In this document: piece after piece, positions 1-11,900 of the stretch
Numbering within the stretch: the stretch's first letter is position 1
Layout of the letters: each line of letters starts with the position of its first letter
DNA from: Symsagittifera roscoffensis
Lineage: Eukaryota > Xenacoelomorpha > Acoela > Convolutidae
DNA: 64,000 nucleotides
Assembly (NCBI RefSeq): GCF_963678635.1
Contig: NC_087064.1
Coordinates: 26,702,189-26,766,188 of the forward strand
Direction: 5' to 3'
The notes under the pieces: model-generated
What the model was told of the DNA's origin: nothing
The model's input: the letters and a program-made list of their open reading frames with translations, nothing else
Database searches by the model: none
Translations under genes and position numbers: made by a program

Positions 1-1144
1 AAATGCGTCTGCTCAAATGCTTTAGTTGCCAATATGTGACGTTTTTTTTATGTCATTTTAAATTTTTTTCAAAAAAAACTTAGATAGAAAAATTCAAATG
101 TTTTTTTTTAATTTGAATTTAAAAGCGCATAGAAAAAGTTTATCAAATTTTGAAATTACGAACCCTGTTATTGGGTAGTGTCAGACTACACTCAAAGGCT
201 CTAGATTTTTTTTTCAATATATGCGGTTTTTTATGAGTTCTCAAAAATGTGAAGCACTGGAGGTTCGTTACACCCTAGTCTTCTTTAATTTAACGGCCAA
301 AAACTGCTTTTTGGACAAAAAAGTTATGGTTTTCCAAAAGTCATGTTTCTGAACTTATGGCCGTTTTTCAGATTTTTTTGAGTTGTGTACTAGCAGCGCA
401 AGTGTTGCGAATATATGATTTTTGACGGTTATTTCATTTTATTGAATTTTCTCGAGAATACTCATCCATATCTGACGTTTCAAGGTTCAATCCAGAGAAC
501 TGGTTGTGGGAAGCTTTTTTGCTTACGCGACTACGCTCAAATTTTCACACTACAAGTTACGGCCTTCGGAAAAGTCAATTTAGTTTTTTAACCGCTTTTT
601 AGAAAAACTACCGGTTGCATGGATCTTTTCTGCATAAACGGCTACGCGCCGTTTTTTTGTACACTGAAAACTATGATTCTCTGAAATGTCAAATTATTTA
701 TTCTTTGACCGGTTTTGAACTTTTCTCGATGTATATCTTGCCAAATCTTATATCATAGATTAAATCAAATCAACAGGTTGTTGAGCCTGCATTTATAATT
801 AGCTACGCCCAATGTTTATAAGAAAAAAGTTTTGAACTTTTTTGACCGTTTTCCAGAAACTTTTTGATTTTTCTTAAAAACTACCCTATCAAAACTGAGA
901 TGAAGAGTTCAATTGAATGAGCAGTTTCGATAATTTTTCCTGCAGAGGCGGCGTTTACTCATTTGTTTTGTGAGGGAAGTATTATGTCTTTAGGAAATTA
1001 CAATATCTCAAAAGTTTTCACTCTTATCATTAATTTTAGTATAAACAACTGAGGTTTTGGGTCAAGTCCAAATTTTAAAATTGTGCATTTCATCCCGCAT
1101 CAGTATATCAATTACAAAAATATGAAACTGGTATCTCCAGCTTT

Positions 1145-1270
1145 AACTAAAAGTTAGGTAAATTGCGCTCTCCATTTACGAACGTGGAAATGGCGCGCAA
1201 GAACGTGAAAAACTTAGTGCCGAAAGTTAATTTTATTCTTTAGATTTACCTATTGATCCAGTTTTCAAAT
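1145..1270. repeat. Interspersed intronic repeat, copy 1
   Basis: The core reads ATTGCGCTCTCCA followed by a diverged stretch with ATGGCGCG, then a lead-in to a GATTTACC/GATTTTCC-like segment. The same order of words recurs near 1595-1700 and 11265-11370. No coding potential is seen and the family is not recognised. Confidence 0.5.
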
Positions 1271-1559
1271 TTGTTTTGAAGTTCAAAGAGCATTTAGGCT
1301 ATATGTTGTTTAGGGTTACTATCGAATATGCTTAAGCTTTAGGCTTTCGTTCAGCTGTTCTCCTCACCCAACGAACAAAAAACGATATATTTTTAAAGAA
1401 AAAGCGTTTTTTTCGCGGTTGCAATTTTTGTTCTACTTGCAAAGCAACTGGTTATACTTATTACGATTTGTTTCAAGTATAAAAGAATAAAACGACTTTT
1501 ATTCAGATAAGTCTGATGAATTTTTGTTAATTTGTTAATGCATTGGTGAATATGTGCAG

Positions 1560-1760
1560 TGTTTGAGTTCAATTCAAATTTATCTGCTATAAGTCAGGAA
1601 AATTGCGCTCTCCAACTGCGAGGCAGAAATCAAGCGAAAAAAAACGGGTACGACTTCTAGTTTCGAAAGTGGATTTGAGTTTTCAGATTTCCCAGCGGAA
1701 TAAAAACGTTACCCATTCATCCAGTTTTCTTGAATTGGATTAGTTTTTATCAAAAAAGCA
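1560..1760. repeat. Interspersed intronic repeat, copy 2
   Basis: It shares GAGTTCAATTCAAAT, then ATTGCGCTCTCCAA, then TTTCGAAAGTGGA, then CAG(T/C)GGAATAAAAA and a TTGGATTAGTTTTTATCA-like tail with the copy at 11230-11430. The order is colinear over about 200 bp with scattered substitutions. Confidence 0.55.
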
Positions 1761-1931
1761 TCTATCATAAATTTTTCTTGAAATTCAAAGCGCTCTAACT
1801 TGATGTAATGTTTTCTTCAAAAAGAAATTTTTTTCAGCTTTCGAACCTTTTTTCTAGCCTTCTTTACACTTTTCCAATTTTTTCATACTAGCTGTCAAAT
1901 TACGGTTAATTAAGTATATGGTGAACTTTAG

Positions 1932-2944
1932 GAGCAGAGAACGGACTTCAGAAAGTCTCTAGATCAGTTGGAGAATATCAATAAGCAATACAGGGTGTTG
2001 TCCGACGATGTGGTCATCTTCGAAGTGCCTCCTTGTTCTTCTCTGAACATGAACACCAACATGTTCAACGGAAACAGCAGCGGGGATGGATTGCGTCACA
2101 AGCTGGAGGAAGTAAACAGATTGTGGAGCGAGGTAAGGTTTTTATTCTTCGCCCAAACGCTCAAATGTTTAAATTTGCCCCCCCCCCCCTGTGTCCGCAA
2201 ATTGAACAAGTTTTTACGTAATTAGAAAATGTTGCAACTTTGAATATGATACCTCGTCTATATCCCAATGTTCTTTCAGGTAGACAAGCAGTTCTACGCA
2301 TGTGAAGCGCGACTGAAGAGGGGTCTGAAACAAGGAGAGGAGTTCGCCCAGCTAAAGCAGACTTTGATGATCTGGTTGATGGACCTGGATATTAGAGTGA
2401 CCAAAGTTGACATGTTCGCATCCCAAGATGACCTCAAAGGGCGTATGCAGCAACTTAAGGTCAGTTTGATTTGAAATTTGCTAATTGAGGAATCCCTACG
2501 TTATAAGAGAATACTGCGGGAAAGTTTAAGATAGAAATTGAAGTACGATCCCATTTATAACACAACGCTATTTGAAACAAAAACTAAAGCCAGAAAATTT
2601 CGAACCGCTTGGACCCAGCCACTTTTGCACAGGCAGGCATATACCAAGCGGTTTTCAAAAAGATCATTTTGACTTCGCACAGGCATATGTAAAATAGTTT
2701 TTTTTTAAAATATCAAGTGTTTCAGGAAATCAAGCGGGACATCGCAACTCACCAAGGAAGAATCGATTACTTAAATTTGATTGGACAAAAACTAGCAGAC
2801 AGTCGGTCAGTAGAAGGTGTTGCAAACAATGAAAATGAACTGCAAGTTTCCTTTATAACCAATGAGCTGAATGAATTCAACAAACTGGCCAAAAGTGTGA
2901 ACGATCGAGTTTCACGACTTGAACAGAAACTGGAGCACCAAAAG
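1932..2944 (+). CDS. First three visible exons: spectrin-like helical segment
   Basis: Exons 1932-2132, 2280-2459 and 2726-2944 are all phase 0 and contribute 67, 60 and 73 residues. The translation is Leu/Glu/Lys/Arg-rich with heptad spacing (for example HKLEEVNRLWSE, then QTLMIWLMDLDIRV, then NELNEFNKLAKSVNDRV), as expected for helices of a spectrin repeat or coiled coil. Donors are AG|GTAAGG, AG|GTCAGT and AG|GTATGA; acceptors are TTTCAG, with TTTAG for the first exon. A 12-C run at 2178-2189 lies in the first intron, outside coding sequence. Confidence 0.7.
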
Positions 2945-5900
2945 GTATGAACTTCTACTGATGAAAGGGCCGGAATTTAGTAGTGTTTGAGATTGGAAAA
3001 CTATAAAAAAAAATCTGTTTTAGAGCTTCAGCAGACCTTTACACGATGAAGTGTACACTAAGAGAGAAAACGCACTTGAAACGTGGAATACATCGCGCTT
3101 GCCATTTAATGTGAACAGACGTTGTTCCCCAAATGCATTGAAGTCGCACCTTCTGTTGACGTCATCGACTATGGACCTGAAAACATTTGATGCCAGTTCC
3201 TTAGACAGTCGAGACAATTTCGCCCGTAAAAGTGCTTCCTTGAGTGCCTTGAACAGACGCCGTCACTACCCGGCCTCTACTGCAACCAACGCTACGTCCG
3301 CAACACCGACGGAAGATAACTTATCATATCTAAACTCGCGCACAACCGACTCACAAGACCCAATCTCGGGTTTTCATGAACATATGTCAGGATCGGTAGG
3401 AACCAGTTCCCGACAGTCGGATGTATCGAGTTTGAGATTCAGAGGAGCCTATAGAGAGGAAGGTGACAGATATATGAGGTCTGATGGAATCAACGCTAAT
3501 GAAAGGCGAAATTTCTTTGCTCACAGACCAGTCCAAACGAGCGCAGAAAGGAATAGCGATGCTTTTAATCAGAGGTGATTATTTCTTCAGTTATTGTATT
3601 AAAATTTAAATGCCGAATTTGTGGAAACATTTTCATCAACATTTTGCGTTTGGTATTCTCAATTTTGATATTTGCGCAGGCATAATCGTCAGTCTTCGTT
3701 ACAAGAGTCTCAAAAAAGCGACAGAAGCTCGCCGTTGGTGAACAACAATAGATCAAACTCGATGTTGGACCTCGACTGGGATCATTACGAAGCACCGCAG
3801 CACTCAAGTGACAATATTAATGGCGAGCGGGAATCTTCATCCAGTGTATATGGCTCAAGTAGGAATAGAAACAACCAGATGGGGTCTCCAACTAAAGGTG
3901 AAGCTCAAAGGAATAGCAGATCGGGTTCTGGATCTACCTACATCAAGTATGCAGACCCGAACAAAAAGCAGTACAGTCCCAAGCAGAAGTTGCTTCTTCA
4001 GAAAATTGAGGCTAGTTGGTGGCACTTTTCATGAGATGATTTGACGCCTTCGAAAATTTGAATTCAAACAGGATCTTATAGATCACTAGAGTATATCGTA
4101 ACTGTTCAGGAAAGTTAATAGTTTGAAAATACTGTGCCGGTTGAAAAGGCTCAAATATGTCGTAACGTACCGAAATTGAAATGATTTTGGAAGCAGGTTT
4201 TCTGAAACAGTTACTTTTTGGAGATGTCTGAAATTTTGTAGATGGCATTGGCGCGAAGTTTCATTACATCTGAACCCCCAGCGGATTACCACAAAAAAAT
4301 CACTGTTTTAGAGCGTTGAAAAAAGTATTTTGGCTTCTTTTCTTTTTTTTTTCACCAAAGATTTAAAGGTCAAAATCGATGGCAGATGAATAGTAATAAT
4401 GTCGATTTTTTTTTTCAGCCGCGTATGGGTGACCTTCACGACGCCTTGGTGGAGTGCCGACAGAAACTGGACGGAGCCGAGAAACTGCTGAGATGTGCCA
4501 CTCCTACAGGCGAAGCTTGTGAGAGGGAGAAGCAGAACTTCTCAGCCACTATCGCAGGCAGCAAGGCGTCGGTAGATGTGGTCAAGTCCATTTTCAACAA
4601 GTTACAAGAGAGTGAAAGAACAGGACTGGAGAAGAGCTCCGAATTGTGCACAAACGTCGAAGGTTCGGATATAAAATTAATTGGTTTTCTCTATGAATTT
4701 ATTTTATTCAGATGCATCCAAGTTTTTCATACGTGGAGTTCCTCTTCAAACCGTAGTCAGAACAATAAAAAAATTGTAATCATATTTTTGAAACGGTCTG
4801 TTAGCTTTTCGGAAGATTCCTGCAAGTTCAAATGTGCAGTAGTAGAACTAGACTAGTGTACATTGTTTACAGTGTGCGCCAAGCGTTGGGATGTGATCAA
4901 GTCTCGTGCGGTGGAGAAGCGACGTCGTCTGAAGCACAACTACCAGCTGTGGCACCAGTTCATCGCAGATGTCCAGACATTCCGTGACTGGATTGTGCAG
5001 CACAGTTCTCTTTTCTCATCGCACTCCACATTTGGGAGGAATGGGGGAACTATGGAAAGACGAGAATCGGAGTTGTTCGCGACTAACACGGAGTCGAAGA
5101 GGTTGATGAAACGATTGATGACTCCGGAAGGGGTCGAGGAAAGAAGATTAGTCTCGCTGCACCAGCTAGAACAACTCATCCAGACACATAGGGTCAGTCA
5201 TTCAATAAGCAAATTAGCTGCAGCTTTCAATAAATATACAAAATTAGTGTCACATGTTCTTGCGTTCAAATTTATGTTTCTTTAAAGAATGTTTCTTTAG
5301 CCTAATTGTTGTGATAAACTTATTAAATAGAGACGTAAAATGGAAAACACCGACCTGACCAATGGAGTTCCAACAGAAGAGTTGAGAACAGAAGAGTTGA
5401 GCGTCCAAGAATCGGACAATGCTATTCCACCGCTACGATTTAAAGACCAGACGCCGATCCCTAAATCCTCTTCAAAACGAATGTGTGTCTCTTTCAGCCC
5501 AGATTTGCAATCAGCATCTGAAGCAAACAACAGCCTGAACGAGACTATAGAGTCAACCATAGAGAAAGTATTAGAGTTTCAATTTCCAAAAATTGTCGAA
5601 AAATTGGAAACATCACTATCAGCAATTTTCAAATCTTTAATCAATCAAGGACTGCAGGATATTAAAGAGTCAGTGTTAAAGGAGATTATGGAAACAATAG
5701 AGATGGAGACGAGAAAATGTAATTTGAAAAGTGTATCAGAAGCTGAACTTCTAGAAGGATACAATAGGCGAGACAATGTGCGGATAATTGGATTACCGGA
5801 AGTGAAGAGAACAGCCGATAACGGCCAAAGGATTTTTGAAGACTACAATCAAAGTATTGAAAAAGTGTTAAGTGTAGCTAGTGAAATGGGTGCGCAGGTT

Positions 5901-8900
5901 GAAAAATCAGATATCTCAATTGCCCATAGGTTACCTGGGAGAAATTCGAATGCTCGACCAATGATTGTGCGCTTCTGTAGACGAGTGTCAAAAGTAGAAC
6001 TTCTCCGAAAAAAAAGGAATTTGAACCAATCTCAATCGATGAGCTCAGTCAAAGTTTTCGAAGACCTAACGGCCCCGCGACTCAAGTTTTTCAACCTTAT
6101 GAAACAAGACGGAAGATTCGAATCTATCTGGACAAGAGAAGGGAGTATTTTTTTCAAGTTCAAGGATGACAATTCAACGCATTGTGTACGAGGACTCTAT
6201 GAAGGAGGAATGAAGCTGCAATACTCAATGAATCAAATAGAAAGCTGCTTCGTAAAGCAATAGCAACCATTATCAAAACCATTCCCTTGCCAAAACCCTA
6301 ATTCATTTTCAAAAGTTGCTAAAATATTCCACATGAATGTACGATCATTACGTAAACACCATGATGAGTTGGAAGCACTTGTAAGTTCCCTTGAGTCACC
6401 ACCTGATATTATTTGCCTAAGCGAAACATGGTTACATGAATATGACGACAAATACAGCTATAAAATAAAAGGTTATCATGAGGTAATTAGTAAGCCAAGA
6501 GCAAGTACTGGAGGAGGGGTGATGATACAATTGAAAGAAAATGTAACTTTAATCGAAGAACTACCAGCGGAACTTGAAGAAAGTTTAACAATTTTGGTTA
6601 AGATTAATCAAGAATTCTTCTTGATAATGTTGGTGTACAACCCTCCTAAAACAGACAAGTTTTACTTTATAGAACAGTTTGAACATGTTCTCGACACAAT
6701 TTCTGCCAAAAATGATCGGGTCATAATATGCGGTGATTTTAACATTGATATCCTAAAAACTAACAACCTCTCTTCAAAGTATATTGATTCTATAGAAGGC
6801 AACGTCTTCGATCAGGTGATTAAACAACCAACACGAATAGGAAATACATGTGATACTCTTCTGGACCACATAATAGTGAAAGATGTTGATGTAAAAAATG
6901 CTTATACGCTTGAAGATCAAACCTTCTCTGACCACTTGCCCATTATCCTAGAGCTGATTACCACAACCTGGCATATGCAATCTTCAAATTCTTATCGTGA
7001 TACAACTTTTTAAAATCTAAAACTCAAATCGAAAACTTCAATTTTGCTTTAATGCATGAATTGCAGAAAATTAAATGGTTCGAAAACACATCCTCAGTTA
7101 ATGACTTGTTTGAAGATTTCCAGTCTAGATACGATTTGATATTAAATAAATATGCTCCGCTTAGAATATCAAAAACCAAGAAACGAAACGTTGACTGCCC
7201 CTGGATGTGCAATCACATAAAAAGCTTAATATCCAAGCGTAACAGACTTCACAGAGCTTGGTCAAAAAACAAAAACAACGTTAGAGCAAGATTTCGTTTT
7301 GAATCTGCCAGAAGTAAAGTTGAAATTGAAATTAAAAAATGTAAAAAAAAGTTTTAGTGTAATAAGTTCAAAAATTGTATTGGTGACTCAAGGAAAATAT
7401 ACAAATTACTAAATGATTTAAAGGGTATAACAAGTACATCAAGTAGAAGAAAAGTTTCGGTAAATGGAAGTAGTGGTGACGTTGTTAGCGATAAGCTAGC
7501 TGTCGCAAATGAGTTCAATGACTTCTTTTCTTCTATTGGCAGTCATTTAGCTAATCAAATACCCAAATTAGAATCCGATCAATTTTATTCAGAGCCTCGT
7601 TTTTGCATGCGTTTAAATTCAATTACTGAATATGAAGTTGAAGTTATTTTTTCAACGCTACAAAACAAATTATCTTCTGGAATAGATGGAATTAGTAATC
7701 TAATTGCTAAAGCTAGTTCTTTCACAATTGTTCCCTTCCTGAAAAAACTCATTGAACTATCCTTGAAATCAGGGTGTTTTCCTACCGCTCTGGCTCAAGC
7801 GGTAGTATATCCTTTATACAAAGCAGGATCGAAATTATATGTCAGTAACTATCGGCCAATATCACTTCTTGTAACCTGGAGTAAGGTATTTGAACGTGCA
7901 ATGTACAACCGAGTGTATAGCTATCTTGAAGCAAACTCTCTAATTTATATCAAACAGTTTGGTTTCCGAAAAAAACACAGTACTATTGATGCTATTGCCG
8001 AAGTAACAGAGAAATGTCGCTTAGATGAAACTAAATCACCAAAGAGAACAGTTTTTCTTGATTCAAAAAAAGCTTTTGACACACTGAATCACGAGATTCT
8101 TTTTCATAAGTTATAAATGTATGATGTCAGTGGGAAAAGTCTACTTTGGTTTAAAAGTTACTTGAAACACCGCAAACAACTTGTCCAAATTGGTGAAACG
8201 CGATCAATGTGGCGAAGTCTTGAATGTGGTGTCCCACAGGGATCCATTTTGGGGCCTCTGCTGTTTCTTATATATATAAACGACCTTTCAACAGTCTGTA
8301 AATTTAGCGAAGTTTTTCTATTTGCCGACGACACAAACGTCACTGGACTAAACTGCTCGGTTGAAAGCTTCAATCAAGACTTAGAAGCTATAAATAAATG
8401 GTTATTTTTGAATAAATTATCTCTAAATATGGACAAAACGGTACAAGTTAGTGTATCTCTTAACAGTGCTTCCAACCAACAATTGTTTATTAATAGCATT
8501 CCTTTGAAAATTGAAGGGTCATGCAAATATCTTGGTGTTTATGTAGATGCTAAATTATCATTTAATTCTCACATTAATTTCATACGATCCAAGCTTAGAA
8601 AACAATGTGGCATTGTTTCGAAAATGCGTCATTATGTTCCCAAAACTGATATGATTGATTATTATGGCTCTAATATTAAGCCCATTTTGCAATATGGAAT
8701 ATTAGTGTATGGTTGCACTTCCTACACAAACCTTTTACCCCTTTTTTGATCCAAAAAAAAATTATTCGATTTAGTTTTTTCAAAAGAAAATATGAAAGCA
8801 TTCGAAAAGTTTTTAATGATGAAAAGTTTTTAACAGATCACGAGCTGCATGTATGTGAACTCTTCAATTTTTTTTTGCGATCAGTAGCAGGACTACACTC

Positions 8901-11900
8901 TGAAACTTTTTTAAACGAGTTTTTGTATTTGATAAACCGTCGTATATGACCAGAAGGTCAAATCTTAATCTAATGAAAGTTCCTAATTTCAAAAGCTAAA
9001 TTCAAAGAGCTTCAATTAGTTACAGAGGAGCCAAGCTTTTTAATATATTTAGACAGAATTCCCAAATTTTTTGATCAAGTTTCAAATTCAGATATTCAAC
9101 GCATTGCCCACGAAATTCGGGATTTGTTTATATTAAGCAATGAAGAGCTAATCAAATTTGTTTTTTGTTGACAATTTTTTTGTGGATGCAAGGATAATGC
9201 TGGAGGATGACAGATGTGGAGTACCTGCTTGTTTGAAGTTTTTTCTAAGTATATTTGTATATGGTTTTCAATGCGTCTTCGGCGTTTTGAAGACCACACT
9301 TGGGCTTGTTCGCTGGTTACTGCCGCATGGGCTCAGTTGGATGTCTACTGACCGTTTAGCCCCCAATCAGCTCTGCTGATTTTAGAGAGGCTTCAAGGGA
9401 TGGGACACAGTTAGTAGAAGCAGTAACCGTAAAGGGATTAAGTTCAAGTTTTGTTTTTGAAACCGAATAGGGGTGCCTACGACTAGCGAGTTTCAGAAAT
9501 TATGAATGATGAATTTGAACTAGCTTCTTCTTTAATTTGGTTTTATACCGACTACGATTGAACCATCACTTTAAATATTGATACAGAGCGTGGACTTTAT
9601 GTCATTAATCTGTCTAGACAATGCCTTAAATCTGCTGCTTTATGTTTATTCAAACTTGAATATTTTTCTTTCCAATATCTTCTTTTATGTTTTCAGATTT
9701 ATATATTTTTCCTTGTCTTTGAAGATCACAAATTTGTCCTTCATTTGATAAAACGGGCAGTGCTGAGTAGCCAAATTGGGTTCATTAACTGTCCCCTCAC
9801 TGTTTCTGGTGCTTCATATTTAAATTCTCTTTATATGCAAATTTACCATTAACAGTGAGAAATAAATTCTTTCTTTCTTTCCGTTGTATGAATGTAGTTT
9901 TGAATTCCAAAAATGAAATTTTTACACCATACAATATAAAATATATTCAACATCAAACATTTGCTCTGAAGAAAAAAACATTTGATTCAAAATTTTTTAT
10001 TATTTTCTTTTGTGATTTGAGGCTAATTTGAAGCTTTTCTACCGTAAAATTTTTTGATCATGCATATGGTGAATGAAAATGCATATTTTTGTACGTTTAG
10101 GAACTGATGGTTGGTCTTAATGGCAAAAAGACCACATTAATGTCCATCAACATGTACATGGAAAGATACACTGGAGACGATTACAATGATAGCAATAATT
10201 TATTCGGTTCCCTAAGCCACACTTTGAACGATGAGATCAACCGAATGAATTCACACTTCGAACTACTCTGTTCACAAGCTGTTCAGACTCAGCGAGTACT
10301 GCAAAATTGTCTGGTGGAGAGTCTAGAAGTCAAAAAGACAGTTAACGACATAGTTAAGTGGCTGGGTCAAGTTGAGGTTGATTTTGATAGTGTGCAAGCG
10401 AAGAGTGAGGTATCGCTGACGTCATCATTGACTGATCTGAAGAGCAATGGACGGGAAAAGGGCAAAAACGACGAAGTCATTAAAAGAGAAAGATACTTGG
10501 TGTTTAAGGTACACCTTCTCTATTTTGTTTTGTTTTTCAGGATATGAATCGTTTCGCTCATTACACCAGCCGAGCGTAATACTACAAAGCAACTTTTTTT
10601 CAACCGAAGTCGCAAATAAAAGTGCTCAATTGATGGCACTTTGGTATGCTTCAACCATAGGCACTTTTATACTATCTGTTGCTGCTCAATTGGTGGCTAA
10701 TGCTAGTTACTTCCAAGCGACCGTGTCGCAGATGCGAGGGAGTGAGACTTCTAATCTATAAATTGAAGATTCATGTTTATCTTGCGGGCTTTTTTGCTAC
10801 ACAGAATTGGCACTTTCATAGAAACTGTAATTGCATTATTGTAAGCTATTATTTACTAGTAAATTTTCAAGAGATCGTGGTGCAGTGCGAGGGTGTGAGG
10901 CTTTTTGAAGACTTATTTTTACTTATAAATGGCTCTTGAAACTAAACGCACTCTACTTTTAAAGCAATTTTTTGTCACTTTGCGAAGTGCAGTTTCGCAC
11001 CTGTGTAAATTTTATGCTGTAAATTATACAGTTAGATTCCATTTCTGTGTTATTGCGCGAAGTGATTTACGACTTTTTAAAGTCTTGTTAAGAGTCTATG
11101 AACGTAGTTCACGCTCTTAATAGTTTTCGATAATTTTTTTCCGGTAAAGTCTTCAAATGCTCTAATAACAAAAGAAGTGCATTCATACTTATTAATGCGC
11201 ATATGAATACCCTTAGGTAAAAATGCACTTTTTGAGTTCAATTCAAATCGTTTGCTAAAAGGTAGACAAAATGCACTCTCCAATTATGAAAGCTGAAATG
11301 GCGCGAAATCGTGGTCGTTTGTTAGTTTCGAAAGTGGAATTTAATTATTAGATTTTCCAGTGGAATAAAAAATTTCCTTGTAATTCAGTTTTCTGAAATT
11401 GAGTTAGTTTTTATCATAAATGGCTCCTGAAATTAAACCAGCTCCAAGGCCACATTTTTTGTAAGAAATTCGATAGTTCAACTTTTTCAAAAAGTGTTTG
11501 AATTTTTTCTGTTTCTTTGCGTTCATTGACTCGTTTCCAACTGTTCTGAAAGTTGTTGAAGCTTGAGTTTAATTATTTGCGGTTTGACTTGTGAAAATAT
11601 TGCCCAGCTGAATAAAAAGTTATCTATTGACCCGGTTTTATGAAATTTTTTGATTTTCAAATAGTTATAACGCTGAACTTTTTCTCCGAAATTAGAAAAT
11701 TGAAAAACGTTTTCAAAAATATTCAATAATTTTTTTAGGTTCCTTGAGCTCGTTGACACTTTTCCAGCTGTCTGTGGACTATGTTTTGTTTAAGTGGTGG
11801 CCTAAGCTTGTTGATAGTATAATTTACTGGTCTCTAAAAACAGATTTATAGGTTGATCTATCTATAGATTGATCCTTCTTAAGGGTAAGGAAAGGCATTG

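Larger units (their letters stand above)
1..1931. other. Non-coding DNA upstream of first visible exon (intron or 5' flank)
   Basis: No convincing coding exon is visible. The stretch ends in an AG acceptor at 1930-1931 that opens the first visible exon in an already open frame, so it is most likely an intron of the gene that continues to the left of the window. It contains two diverged copies of an interspersed repeat (near 1145-1270 and 1560-1760) that recurs in a later intron of the same gene. Confidence 0.5.
5290..9881 (+). mobile_element. CR1/Jockey-group non-LTR retrotransposon in an intron
   Basis: This is an autonomous-type LINE in the same orientation as the host gene, with an ORF1 (5340-6263), an ORF2 with endonuclease and reverse transcriptase (6333 to about 9060) and a 3' tail ending in AATAAATTCTTTCTTTCTTTC, a simple-repeat terminus usual for CR1/Jockey-group elements. 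There is no poly-A tail. The 5' edge is uncertain, somewhere between about 5285 and the ORF1 start. I could not find a clear target-site duplication by eye. Damage is light: ORF1 is open, while ORF2 has one frameshift near 7010 and stops at 7355 and 8114, plus decay after 8749. Confidence 0.8.
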
